A DNA stretch of 64,000 nucleotides from assembly GCA_018340805.1 (NCBI GenBank), contig JACMZG010001911.1, forward strand, positions 57,921,064 through 57,985,063. Direction: 5' to 3'. The position numbers and the translations under genes are program-made. The DNA is from Microvelia longipes. Lineage: Eukaryota; Arthropoda; Insecta; Hemiptera; Veliidae. Positions 1 to 9,085 of the stretch are shown in pieces. Every line of letters starts with the position of its first letter. Position 1 is the stretch's first letter. The notes below the pieces were generated by a model, which saw only the letters and a program-made list of their open reading frames with translations, was not told the origin of the DNA and did no database searches.

Positions 1-77
1 ACAGCATATTTCAAGTGGAAAGTTTATTTCAATGTTTTCTAGCATGTGAGTTGAATGAGAGTGGTCCGGAGTCGATA

Positions 78-143
78 CAAGCACTTTAAAGTGCTTGCAC
101 AAGGACGTGCTTGTATAAACGAAGTGCTTTACAAGCACTTCGT
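78..143. repeat. two short perfect hairpins
   Basis: A self-complementary CAAGCACTTTAAAGTGCTTG at 78-97 is followed by a second hairpin at 119-143 whose arms ACGAAGTGCT and AGCACTTCGT flank a 5-base loop. Both share the AAGCACTT core, so they may be the end of one small inverted-repeat element. No coding sequence overlaps them. Confidence 0.5.
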
Positions 144-149
144 TTTTTA

Positions 150-588
150 CATTATATAAGTTTATAACTACAAAATAATTCTGGCCAGTTGATTCGCATG
201 TCGGGCTAATTACCTTAGGAATGCGTATTTCCGTGCTTAACAATCCGTTTCTTGCTTAAGGTTCCGGTTTATGCTTTATAACTTTAGCTGTTACTCAATT
301 ATCGAGCACTGTTCTTAATTGATTTTTTCTGTATTTTTCAAAGGAAAAATTTTTCAAAGGAGCATTAGACTAGTGCAAATAATGGCAACAGGATAATTAG
401 CGCATTTCCTTTGAAAAATTCATAGATATTATGAGTTACGAGTAGTGTTTGATAATTGAGTAACTGCTGCTGTTGTAAAATATAGACCGGATTCTAAAGC
501 AAGAAATGGGTTGTATTGAGCACGGAAACACGCATTCCAAAGGAAATTCGCTCGACATGCGGACCACCGCGCCAGAATTTATAAAAAA
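150..588. repeat. diverged copy of palindromic module (same family as 10709-12035)
   Basis: The left part (about 150-340) and right part (about 400-588) are inverted copies of each other. They carry the landmarks of the better preserved modules near 10.7-12.0 kb and 19 kb: TCCGTGCTTA, TTGCTTA, GTTACTCAATT, GAGCACTG, the TTTCAAAGGAAA border motif and GCATGTCGGGC/GACATGCGG outer ends. The central spacer keeps ACTAGTGCAAATAAT and GGATAATT, in the same orientation as the spacer at 11619-11741. Many small indels suggest an old copy. Confidence 0.6.
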
Positions 589-652
589 TAAATCAAATCT
601 ACATTTTTCGTGTACTTTAGAAAGATACAAATTGCGTGACAACCCTTATTTA

Positions 653-733
653 GGCCCGTATTCAAAGACATTTTCCTAACATTCTCCTTGTTCCTTAAGG
701 AGAATGTTAGGAAGATGTCTTTGAATACGGGCC
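653..733. mobile_element. GGCCCGTATTC hairpin MITE
   Basis: An 81-bp near-perfect palindrome starting GGCCCGTATTCAAAGACAT and ending with its reverse complement. The inner arms contain CCTAACATTCTCCTT. Longer relatives lie at 15099-15201 and 32833-33081. Both this copy and the one at 15099 are preceded by TGACAACCCTTA, which could be shared flank or part of the element. There is no coding capacity, so mobilisation in trans is inferred. Confidence 0.65.
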
Positions 734-735
734 AT

Positions 736-1790
736 AGACTTTTATAGACGGAAATCTTCTCATTGCTAGATAATCTTGTTTTGTTGTCTAATATTAGACT
801 ATAAAGGGAGAGAGGAATCACTTGTTAAAACTCTAGTAGCCAATAATTATCCTACATATTTGCTAATATATGACAGACATCTTCCTTCCTGATATTTGAT
901 TCCTAACCTGAGCAAGAATAACAGTTTAGGTTAGAATATACTGAGTGAAGCTCCTTGGACTGTCTCGTACATTCTAAACATTTGTTGTAAACCATTTGAT
1001 TATGATTTAAGAGAAAAATTCTCCTGGTAATTAGTCATCACATTGGCGATGTTAAAACTCGCTTACTCCAGACACCTATTTGTATCTATTTGTTTATCCT
1101 TGAGATTTATATTAAAAAATTATTAGGTGTTCACAACTGAGACGCATCTGTGCGTCACGCTCTGTCGCTGATGAGGTCTTTCTAGTGACAGCAAGTGTTA
1201 CGTTATGACCATTAGAGCGTTAATAATAGTAACAGCAGGCGTACCACCTCACTCCCTAATTATCAGACAAGCCTGGCTCTTTTAAATCTTTTCTTTTAGA
1301 TTTACTTATAACTTTCTCCACTCTCGTTGAAGTTTAAATAGGATGTTAAACTAAGCCTGAAATGATGGGATGTGTCTTTAATGCTGTAAGTGACGTAACT
1401 TCATCGAAGTTAAACAATTTCACAGTTTACGGATTTGTTGAATTGGCATTCCTGATTCTGTATAAGCTGTGCTCGATGGGTCTCTCTTAACGTTTAACGC
1501 CGCGGGTTTGTGACACTATTTTATTGGCTCATAACAGAAACAATAACCAGTAAGAATTCATCATTTGTTAAAAGATAAACACTGTAAATAAAATGACGAA
1601 AGAGGTTTATGAAATAAGAAGACAACAGTTTAAAATAATTGAGATTTCAACTGCTAATTTTGGCTGCACAATTTTTGTTCTTTTTTTAATAGTTTTTATC
1701 TGCTTACGACAGGAAAATGAAGCATTACTGAACTAAGTTTAGGTGAGAAACTAGCATTTCGAGAAAGTAATTAGTCATGAATGACTGCAC
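736..1790. other. no recognisable feature
   Basis: AT-rich single-copy-looking sequence with short ORFs only. A CTGATGA at 1171 attracted attention as a possible hammerhead ribozyme core but lacks the matching GAAA strand. I see no gene, array or convincing repeat here. Confidence 0.4.
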
Positions 1791-1851
1791 TTTACCTGCC
1801 TAGGCAGGAAAATAGCATTTCCCAGCCGCCCCTGCCTATGCTGGTAAAGAA
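1791..1851. repeat. short inverted repeat with CCTGCCTA arms
   Basis: CTTTACCTGCCTAGGCAGG and, about 25 bases on, CCTGCCTATGCTGGTAAAG form an imperfect hairpin. The same CCTGCCTAG string recurs at 2403-2411 beyond the ORF remnant at 2143, and a comparable GCTGCCTAGTAGC end occurs in the MITE next to the related ORF at 22901. This hints that both ORFs were associated with similar inverted ends. Confidence 0.35.
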
Positions 1852-2142
1852 AGTTAATAGATACTTTTTGTAAACATGATTAAAAAGCCTATTGAATTTA
1901 TTTAATAATTTATATAATGAATAATTAAATTATTTAACTAATTAAAATTAAAATAAAACAGTTTTGTAATGTAAATCTTTAATTAGAAATAAATTTTATT
2001 GATTATTTTAAAGGCAACACTTTTTGTCTTGGGTTTATTATCTCATCTTTTTTTGTCAATTCATTTACTACTTTTATCATACGAACCCGTATTTAATACA
2101 GTTTAAAAGTTAGTTTATTCTATAGCGGTTCTATAGCGTTTT

Positions 2143-2440
2143 TTGATGAATATCGTCGAAGATATAGACGAACTTTTCGAACATACCCCATCGGATGTTT
2201 TGGAAATAGCTACAAATACCGAAGAGAGCCTACTACCCGGCAAATCAGGAAGTAGGTATCTCAAAGCATATGAAGTGTTCAAAGAATGGTGCTCAGAGAA
2301 AAAAGTTAAGAATGTAAGTGAAACATTGTGTTAGCGTATTTAAAAGAACTGTCATACACAAAATCGAGCGAAGTAACTTCGATACTAGTCAGTAATATTC
2401 CATTTTCCTGCCTAGTTACACAAATAACTATTAAATCCTT
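2143..2440 (+). pseudogene. remnant of tyrosine-recombinase-like N-terminal (core-binding) domain protein
   Basis: The ATG-initiated frame gives 63 residues with an acidic start (IVEDIDELFEHTPSD) and the segment LPGKSGSRYLKAYEVFKEW followed by CSEKKVKN. In my recollection this resembles the N-terminal SAM-like domain of recombinase-type proteins found in animal mobile elements (Crypton/DIRS-like). The stop at 2332 is followed, one frame over, by LAYLKELSYTKSS, which fits the continuation of that domain, so a single-base shift near 2325-2332 has broken it. A GTAAGT at about 2315 could alternatively be a splice donor. A second short ORF at 22901 shares the same acidic start and LLPxKSxSxYLK. 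No catalytic domain follows. Family assignment is moderate; homology between the two ORFs is more certain. Confidence 0.5.
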
Positions 2441-2572
2441 GTTAATTATTAATTAGTGTAATTTATGTTATTTTTTCGTTGATCGCATGTCCATACTTGT
2501 GCAATTTGTTGCGGTTATAATGTTTAACTACTCTGTAACTTCTTTTATCCGAAGAGCCTAATACTTAGATGG

Positions 2573-3275
2573 AGAGATACAACAGCTCTTATCATTCCTT
2601 GGGTACTTGGCACTATAACTGTACATTTGTGACGTCATTTTTAATTTAATAAGTTGGTGACGTCAGTAAAATTAATTTAAAATAAGTTGTAATTATTATC
2701 ATATGTATTTTTAATTATGTGTGTTATATGAAGTTATTTAATGTGACGTCCCTGAAGAATGTCTAGCGTTTTCAGGGTGCATTATAAATATGTGCTAAGT
2801 GTAATATGTGTGGAAGTAGTATGATATGTAATTGTATTTTATACTCGAATTGACTAATACTTAGAGATAGTATATAACAGATCTTAGAGGGAGTTTATAA
2901 CAGTTCTTAGAGAGAGTATGTAACAGTTCTTAGAGAGAGTATATAACAGTTCTTATCTTCCCTGGGTAGCTTGATACCATAACTGTACATTGATGATGTC
3001 ATTTTTTTTATTTTAATAATTATTACAATTTCACGTAAATATTTTATTATTTTTCGACTACTTTGCTTTATAATAAGTAAAATAAATAAAATATGATGTA
3101 ATTATTATCTATTCTATATATTCTTTAATTATCTGTGTTGTACAAAGTGTTTTAATGCAACATCATTGAAAAAATGTCCCATAGGGTTTGCAGAGGGGTG
3201 AGGAGTCTAGTCTCTCTATAGGGAGGCTCTAATAAGGAGTAGGTATTGTTATGGCATCTTACGAAAACTGTCACA
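2573..3275 (-). repeat. candidate BEL/Pao 3' LTR region with internal duplication
   Basis: If the element at 3374-6044 reads on the minus strand, its 3' LTR should lie below 3275. Minus-strand sequence there begins TGTGACAG directly after a purine-rich tract. Inside are two diverged direct copies: CTTATC..CTTGGGTACTTGGC..ATAACTGTACAT (about 2590-2630) matches about 2955-2990, and GTAATTATTATC to GTCCC (about 2690-2770) matches 3100-3180. A 23-bp repeat with TATAACAGTTCTTAGAGAG (2860-2955) lies between them. No second LTR copy exists in the window, so the outer boundary and even the LTR identity are unproven. Confidence 0.3.
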
Positions 3276-3292
3276 CCTCCGGACCCCTCATC
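3276..3292 (-). promoter_or_regulatory. candidate polypurine tract
   Basis: On the minus strand GATGAGGGGTCCGGAGG sits just before TGTGACAG. A purine-rich tract followed by a TG-starting LTR is the usual plus-strand priming site of LTR retrotransposons. The position, roughly 80 bp downstream of the last coding segment, is right. This is inferred from position and composition only. Confidence 0.4.
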
Positions 3293-3373
3293 ACTGCGTT
3301 ATTCTACCTAAGTCCTTCCTCTAAGCATCTTTTTGCTCTAATCTTATACTTCCTTCATTTTTAACAACTCTTA

Positions 3374-3661
3374 TTATTTACTGTTTTTTCTCTTACATTT
3401 CATTTTGTGACCTGTTTTAATTTGTCGGTTTTTTTTCTTTAAGTCTTCACAAATCGCTTTACCGTGATAAGAACAAACTTTGGGCCAAGTGTTTTGCTTT
3501 CCCTTGTCGTCTGCTATTATTACTACATCACCTAATTTCAATTCTTCCGTTCTATTATGCCATTTCGCTCTTCTAGTCAGTTGTGGTAAATATTCGTGAA
3601 TCCATCTTGACCAAAAGTGGTCCGCTAGTCTTTGAGTAATCCGCCACTGCTTTCTAGCCAC
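3374..3661 (-). CDS. DUF5641-like C-terminal domain of BEL/Pao polyprotein
   Basis: The 95-residue frame contains RKQWRITQRLADHFWSRW, EYLPQLTRRAKWH and ELKLGDVVIIADD, the pattern of the small domain (DUF5641) that follows the integrase core in BEL/Pao polyproteins. It overlaps the end of the integrase frame by about 37 bases; continuity of the domain requires a single-base frame change near 3655-3661. The start ATG is therefore probably not a biological start. The C-terminus is lysine-rich and ends before the purine tract. Confidence 0.8.
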   Translation of the reverse strand: MARKQWRITQRLADHFWSRWIHEYLPQLTRRAKWHNRTEELKLGDVVIIADDKGKQNTWPKVCSYHGKAICEDLKKKNRQIKTGHKMKCKRKNSK

Positions 3662-4458
3662 AAATCCTGATCAGTAAACATCCCTGGTATTTGTGCTCCA
3701 CTTGCAGTCCCAAGCAAAAAGTGAAAAGGTGTTAGAGCTTTCTCGTCTTCTGTCCCTATTGGGACGTCGGTTAACGGCCTGCTATTTACAATGTTTTCGG
3801 CTTCTGCCATTAGCGTACTTAACATTTCATCTTTCACAACGCGTTCAGTAAGGGTTACTCTTAATGCGGTTTTAACAGACCGAACTAATCTTTCCCATGC
3901 CCCTCCCATATGCGGGGTGCCTGGAGTTATGAAATTCCATTTAATTCCTTTTTTTTGATTTTCCTCTTCTAACTGCTCATAATGGTTCTCCTCAATCGCT
4001 TTCTTCAATTCTTTATCAGCTCCTTTGAAATTTGTTCCATTATCAGACCAAAACTCTAAGGGCTCTCCCCGCCGACTGATAAATCTTCGAATGGCTAAAA
4101 TGGCGCTGTCAGCAGTCAGCGAATGAGCGATTTCGAGATGAATAGCTCTCACCGTCAAACATGTAAATAACACTCCGTATCGCACCTCTCTTCGACGTCC
4201 TACTGACACGTGATACGGGCCAAAATAGTCCACTCCAGTAAACGAAAAAGGTCTCACATGATGCGCCAACCTGCAGTCTGGAAGTGGTGCCATCTGTGGC
4301 TGCTTTGGTTTGGTTTTCTCTATCCTACAATAGCCACAGCTACTGATTACTCTTTTGATTACTTGCCGTAGTCTTGGTATCCAATACTTCTGCCTAATCT
4401 CATTCAGAATGGTATTCACATTTCCGTGGACAAACATTCTATGGTAGTGAAATACCAA
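3625..4458 (-). CDS. BEL/Pao integrase
   Basis: This 277-residue frame starts within the zinc-binding region: His6 and His11, then Cys41 and Cys44 (SSCGYCR) form an HHCC-type finger. The catalytic core follows with Asp77 (TGVDYFGPY), Asp139 (FWSDNGTNF) and Glu189 (GGAWERLVRS), so the D,D,E triad is complete with spacings usual for BEL/Pao. It would insert element cDNA into host DNA. The ATG is an artefact of a frame break: the preceding RNase H frame stops at 4491 and finger-like sequence continues upstream in this frame. The last 18 residues run out of frame relative to the DUF5641-like segment. Confidence 0.9.
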   Translation of the reverse strand: MVFHYHRMFVHGNVNTILNEIRQKYWIPRLRQVIKRVISSCGYCRIEKTKPKQPQMAPLPDCRLAHHVRPFSFTGVDYFGPYHVSVGRRREVRYGVLFTCLTVRAIHLEIAHSLTADSAILAIRRFISRRGEPLEFWSDNGTNFKGADKELKKAIEENHYEQLEEENQKKGIKWNFITPGTPHMGGAWERLVRSVKTALRVTLTERVVKDEMLSTLMAEAENIVNSRPLTDVPIGTEDEKALTPFHFLLGTASGAQIPGMFTDQDLWLESSGGLLKD

Positions 4459-4490
4459 CTTCTGTGTAAAACTGTGTTTTGTGGGAAGTA

Positions 4491-6044
4491 TTATCGGATG
4501 TTTAGCTTCCCAGCATATTCCTTTAGCTCTTTCGATTCGTCCTCTACTCTTAATACACCTTTGTCGTCTAAATATGGTGATAAACTGATAATACTACTTT
4601 CTTTGTCAACTGTTTTACCTTCTTTAAGTCGCTGTATCTCCTTGTAGTAATTTTCCTCCTGTACCTTTTTCAACCATAGTTCTTCTGCCCTTCTAAACTC
4701 ACCTGGCTCGATGCATTTCTTCTGTGTTTGCTTCCTACAGAGCGCTATAAATTTTAGAACACGTGCTGATATTCTTATAAGCTGAAGCCATCTACTGGTG
4801 CAATCAATACGGGGTAATACTTCATTTTGCTGTATCCTTATCACTGCTACTATCTTTGTTTTGTACTCTAACAACTCAATATCGTCTAGTTCTTCTCTTT
4901 TAGTTTCGGCTGGCCACTCTGACTCCTCTTCTCGAAGAAATGCTGGTCCCTTCAACCATAACTCCTGGCGGTCTTTTGTTTTGTACTTAGTAGCTATATC
5001 AGCTGCATTTAATTGACTAGGCACCCAACGCCATGTTGCTTTTTGGGTCAATTCTTCTATTTCATTTACTCTGTGCGCAACAAATGATTTAAACTTGCTT
5101 GCGCCTGCTCGCAACCATCCTAACACTGCCTGCGAATCAGTCCACATGTTCACTGAAGTAATAGTAATCTCATGACTCTCCACAATGCATTGTGCTAATC
5201 TGCTTCCTATCAACGCCGCTTGTAGTTCCAATCTTGGCACTGTCATGGGCTTTAGTGGCGCAACTCTTGCCTTTGCTGATACAAACGACACCTCAATTCC
5301 TGCTTCTGTAACTACTCTAAAATACGCAATTGCCGCAAATGCTTCTTCACTGGCATCACAGAAGACGTGCAAACCTACGTCGTTTGCTGAGAGTAATGCT
5401 CCCGCGTAACATCGTGGTACCTCAAGCGCACGTATTTTGTCAAGATCTTTTACCCATTTTTGCCAGAGAGGCCATTGACTGTCAGTTATTTGTTCATCCC
5501 ATCCTATACCTTCGCGCCATAGGTTTTGCATAAGGAGTTTTCCATGCACCATTATATTAGCAGCCAATCCTAATGGATCAAACACAGCCATCACTGCTTG
5601 GATCACCTCTCTTTTTGTTGGCTTGTGGCTTACACTTACTATTCCCTCTCTTAATCGATTAAATTTCAGTTCATACTTAAGTGTATCGTTCACTGGATCC
5701 CACCAAAGCCCAAGTACCTTTCCTTTCACCATAGCAATTTCTTTCTTGACAGTACTTCTAGCATCATCCGCTGCTGTTCCTATTTGTGCTGCTGCATCCA
5801 GAACTCTCCTTGAATTGCTAAGCCACTCGTGCATGATGTAACCTCCTGACGCGTGAATGTGGGCCACATTCTTAATCCGCTCTATAGCAGCTTCCTCTGA
5901 GTCCACACTGTCTAAATAATCGTCCATATAGTGCCTGTGGCGAACTGCGTAGGCTGCTTCAGGACATTTTTCTTCAAATGCGGCTGCATTGAGATTTCTT
6001 ACTTCTTGAGCTGCAAATGGTGAACAAATGGCTCCGAAAATCAT
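4491..6044 (-). CDS. BEL/Pao reverse transcriptase (C-terminal part), connection domain and RNase H
   Basis: The 517-residue frame opens at the FGAICSPFAAQEV motif of the RT palm, so the fingers and first catalytic Asp are lost. The YMDD box lies at residues 39-42. The Pao-type connection segment with VFDPLGL is at 154-160 and GKLLMQNLWREG at 168-179. RNase H follows with Asp230 (FCDAS), Glu273 (RLELQAAL), Asp303 (WTDSQAVLGW) and Asp349 (NAADIAT). The frame ends in a stop at 4491 just before the integrase finger; one base shift there would restore continuity, so it reads as a mutation. Upstream of 6044 the sequence is AT-rich and non-coding, implying truncation, not use of this ATG. Confidence 0.9.
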   Translation of the reverse strand: MIFGAICSPFAAQEVRNLNAAAFEEKCPEAAYAVRHRHYMDDYLDSVDSEEAAIERIKNVAHIHASGGYIMHEWLSNSRRVLDAAAQIGTAADDARSTVKKEIAMVKGKVLGLWWDPVNDTLKYELKFNRLREGIVSVSHKPTKREVIQAVMAVFDPLGLAANIMVHGKLLMQNLWREGIGWDEQITDSQWPLWQKWVKDLDKIRALEVPRCYAGALLSANDVGLHVFCDASEEAFAAIAYFRVVTEAGIEVSFVSAKARVAPLKPMTVPRLELQAALIGSRLAQCIVESHEITITSVNMWTDSQAVLGWLRAGASKFKSFVAHRVNEIEELTQKATWRWVPSQLNAADIATKYKTKDRQELWLKGPAFLREEESEWPAETKREELDDIELLEYKTKIVAVIRIQQNEVLPRIDCTSRWLQLIRISARVLKFIALCRKQTQKKCIEPGEFRRAEELWLKKVQEENYYKEIQRLKEGKTVDKESSIISLSPYLDDKGVLRVEDESKELKEYAGKLNIR

Positions 6045-6250
6045 TACCTATATATAATATATATAATATGAATGAAACCTTTAGAGAAGTAATAGGAAAA
6101 TTCATTCTTAAAATTGTCTTCTAATCATGCCTAAGAGTGTCACAAGTGAAACAGAGACTTTTCACACGGAATGAATAGAGAATCTTTTAATCGCAGACGA
6201 GCTTAGTATATCTTATTCTGTCGGTGGAGTATTCAATCTTTATTAGGCTA
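6045..6250. other. junction sequence between retrotransposon and satellite
   Basis: A short TATATAATATATA run at 6050-6070 followed by about 180 bp without recognisable coding or repeat structure. No remainder of the reverse transcriptase is visible here in any frame I checked. Confidence 0.4.
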
Positions 6251-7600
6251 TAGTCCGATCGACTAGAAGAAGATAAATCGCGACGAGTATCGAGTTTAAT
6301 TATAAAGAGATCGAGTTAAGAGTATCGAGTATCGAGAGTATCGAGTATCGTTCGAGTATCAGTATCAGAGAGTAAGAGTATCGAGTTAATTATAAAGAGT
6401 ATCGAGTATCAGTATCAGAGAGTAAGAGTATCGAGTTTAATTATAAAGAGTATCGAGTTAAGGTATCAGAGAGTAAGAGTATCGAGTTTAATTATAAAGA
6501 GTAGGTAAGAGTATCGAGTATCAGTATCAGAGGTAAGAGTATCGAGTTTAATTATAAAGAGTAGAGTTAAGAGTAATCGAGTATCAGTATCAGAGAGTAA
6601 GAGAGTAAAAAGAGTATCGAGTTAAGAGTCGAGTATCAGTATCAGAGAGTAAGAGTCGAGTATCAGTATCAGAGAGTAAGAGTATCGAGTTGAGTATCGT
6701 TAAGAGTATCGAGTATCAGTATCAGAGAGTAAGAGTATCGAGTTAAGAGTATCGAGTATCAGTATCAGAGAGTAAGAGTATCGAGTTAATTATAAAGAGT
6801 ATCGAGTATCAGTATCAGAGAGTAAGAGTATCGAGTATAATTATAAAGAGTATCGAGTTAAGAGTATCGAGTATATCAGAGAGTAAGAGTATCGAGTTTA
6901 ATTATAAAAGAGTATCGAGAGTATCGAGTAGTAGTAAGAGTATCGAGTAATCGAGTTATATCGAGTATCAGTAGGTATCAGTATCAGAGAGTAAGAGTAT
7001 CGAGTGTCAGAGTAAGAGTATAAGAGCTAAGTAAGCAAGGCTAATTAAGTAAGGAGTATATGGCTATTGTATTGTATAAAGTGTATAGGCTATTATAAGG
7101 TATTGTATAAGGCGTATAAGGCTAAGTAAGTAAGAAGTAGCTAAGTAAGTAAGGAGTATAAGAGGTAAGAGTATAAGAGTGAGAGTATCGAGTATCAGAG
7201 TAAGAGAGTAAGAGTATAAGAGCTAAGTAAGCAAGGCTAAGTAAGTAAGGAGTATAAGAGCTACGATAAGAGTATCAGAGTAAGAGAGTAAGAGTATAAG
7301 AGCTAAGTAAGTAAGGAGTATAAGAGCTACAAGTAGGAGTATAAAAGTATTAGAGTAAGAGAGTAAGAGTATAAGAGCTAAGTAAGCAAGGCTAAGTAAG
7401 TAAGGAGTATAAAGAGTATTGGCTATTATATTGTGTAAGGTATATAGGCTATTGCATATGTATAAGGTATATAGGCTATTGTATATGTATAAGGTATTGT
7501 ATAAGGCTAAGTAAGTAAGGAGTATATGAGTAAGAGTATCGAGTATCAGAGTTAAGAGTATCGAGTATAAACGAGTATCGAGTTTAATTATAAAGAGCAG
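6250..7600. repeat. GAGTATCGAG satellite array
   Basis: About 1.35 kb of irregular tandem repeats built from GAGTATCGAGT, ATCAGTATCAGAGAG, TAAGAGTATCGAG and TTAATTATAAAGAG. From about 7020 a second variant enters with AAGTAAGCAAGGCTAAGTA and GGCTATTGTAT blocks, then the first type returns near 7530. Unit length varies by deletion and slippage, with a typical period near 50 bp. The plus strand is purine-biased (GA-rich). No ORF of note. Confidence 0.9.
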
Positions 7601-7764
7601 AGGGACTGATACTTGTGTCGTACAGGTCTGTTTTATAGCCTAGCTAACAAGTGACTATTAACAAGCACACCATGCTATGACGAGACATTATCTTGTTTCC
7701 AATTGACTGTTTACCCCTCATTCTGTATCGCCCTCAAAATACACAAGGTTAATGACATTAGTTT
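7601..7764. other. spacer between two satellites
   Basis: Non-repetitive sequence with the string AGCTAACAAGTGACT, which also occurs near 42185-42200 as part of a hairpin. No other feature seen. Confidence 0.3.
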
Positions 7765-8345
7765 TCGTTATGACTAACATCAGTTGGAACTGATACTACA
7801 GTTTTCGTTATGACTAACATCAGTTGGAACTGATACTACAGTTTTCGTTATGACTATAACATCAGTTGGAAACTGATACTACAGTTTTTGTTTGACTAAC
7901 ATCAGTTTAACTGATAAAGTTATGACTAACATCAGTTGGAACTGATACTACAGTTTTAGTTATGACTAACATCAGTTGGAACTGATACTATTGTTTATGA
8001 CTAACATCAGTTGGAACTGATACTACAGTTTTGTTATGACTAACATCAGTTGGAACTGATACTAAAGTTTTCGTTATGACTAACATCAGTTGGAACTGAT
8101 ACTACAGTTTTCGTTATGACTAACATCAGTTGAACTGATACTACAGTTTTCGTTATGACCTAACATCAGTTGGAAACTGATACTACAGTTTTTGTTATGA
8201 CTAACATCAGTTTGAACTGATACTAAAGTTTTCGTTATGACTAACATCAGTTGGACTGATACTACAGTTTTCGTCTAACACAGTTGAACTGATACTACAG
8301 TTTTCGTTATGACTAACATCAGTTGGAACTGATACTACAGTTTGA
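7765..8345. repeat. 40-bp satellite, about 15 copies
   Basis: The consensus unit is TTTTCGTTATGACTAACATC plus AGTTGGAACTGATACTACAG, 40 bp. Each unit contains the palindrome ATCAGTTGGAACTGAT (one central mismatch). Copies differ mainly by single-base deletions and substitutions. There are no unique spacers between units, so this is an ordinary satellite. Confidence 0.9.
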
Positions 8346-9029
8346 ATTCTTCAGTCAAACCATTCATGGTTATTCAGTTGTTTATTGATGACATAATTGT
8401 ATTTTTATTAAGTTCTGTTCAACCAGTGATCCATAGCAAACTTTTAAAAGGTCAAACGACTGAAACTAATTGGAAGCTTTTTGCTTCCTAAGAGCTTAAT
8501 GCTCTTAGCTTCACATTAACGAAGTAGCGCTGTACTCAACTTACCCTTTAAAAAATGTTTTATTGCTTCTGAAATTAGATCTTGTATGTTTTAGGTCAGT
8601 GAACCATTTTTGAACTCGCTACTACGTATGTCTCTTCTATAGAAATATAATTGCGCTTGTCTATCAATTTTTTTTTAAACAAATATCTTTATTTATTTAA
8701 TTAATATACAATGTAAAAGTGAAAATTATACATCTTAAATTTAGAATTAAAAATTAGTGACACTGGTCATAAACATAGTAGAAAGAGCTCCTACTTTAAC
8801 ATCCTAAGGACATTGTGCTGTAGGAGTGTTCACACAATTACATTGTGTGAACATGCCAGATGGGTTTGAGTTGGATTGTCAAAATTTAAGATGTTAAATA
8901 TCTAAATGTTTCGACCGGAATTTTTTTCACATTATCTTCTGTAATTTATCCTTAGTCTCACTTTTAAGTTTATAGAATTCACACATTTTTTATCAATTAA
9001 AAACAATGACTTTAATTCTATAATTTCAT
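8346..9029. other. mostly featureless; one perfect hairpin at 8828-8852
   Basis: The hairpin has 11-bp arms GTTCACACAAT and ATTGTGTGAAC with a 3-base loop. Nothing else in this stretch is recognisable as a gene or a repeat shared within the window. Confidence 0.4.
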
Positions 9030-9085
9030 AAGCTATAAAATTAAGCTATGGCCATTTCACCCAACACTGTGGGCATCATCAGGCT
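9030..9085 (-). ncRNA. hammerhead-like motif of Penelope-like element type
   Basis: On the minus strand CCTGATGA (9076-9083) is followed by TGCCCACAGTGTTGGGT, whose CCCA and TGGG can pair as stem II, and then GAAA (9055-9058). That reproduces the two conserved core strands of a hammerhead ribozyme (CUGAUGA and GAAA). Penelope-like retroelements are known to carry minimal hammerheads of this form near their ends. Stems I and III are not clearly formed, so self-cleavage is doubtful. No Penelope reverse transcriptase is visible nearby. Confidence 0.45.

Larger units (their letters stand above)
3276..6044 (-). mobile_element. 5'-truncated BEL/Pao LTR retrotransposon (internal region)
   Basis: Three coding segments in the BEL/Pao order run on the minus strand: end of reverse transcriptase with connection domain and RNase H (6044 to 4491), integrase (4458 to 3625) and a DUF5641-like tail (3661 to 3374). 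They are in different frames at each junction, so the copy is dead. Gag, protease and most of RT are missing: just upstream (above 6044) the sequence becomes AT-rich filler and then a satellite. Only one possible LTR is visible. The clade is restricted to animals, which agrees with the rest of the window. Confidence 0.9.

Noticed and set aside
1150..1200. Possible hammerhead ribozyme at CGCTGATGAGGTC
   Set aside because: The CTGATGA strand is present but no GAAA strand follows a stem II, and the flanks do not pair.
4798..5841. Plus-strand ORFs opposite the BEL/Pao coding region
   Set aside because: They are antisense shadows of the well-supported minus-strand frame.
7765..8345. CRISPR-like array of 40-bp palindromic repeats
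   Set aside because: Units follow each other directly with no unique spacers, there are no cas genes, and the DNA is eukaryotic. It is a satellite.
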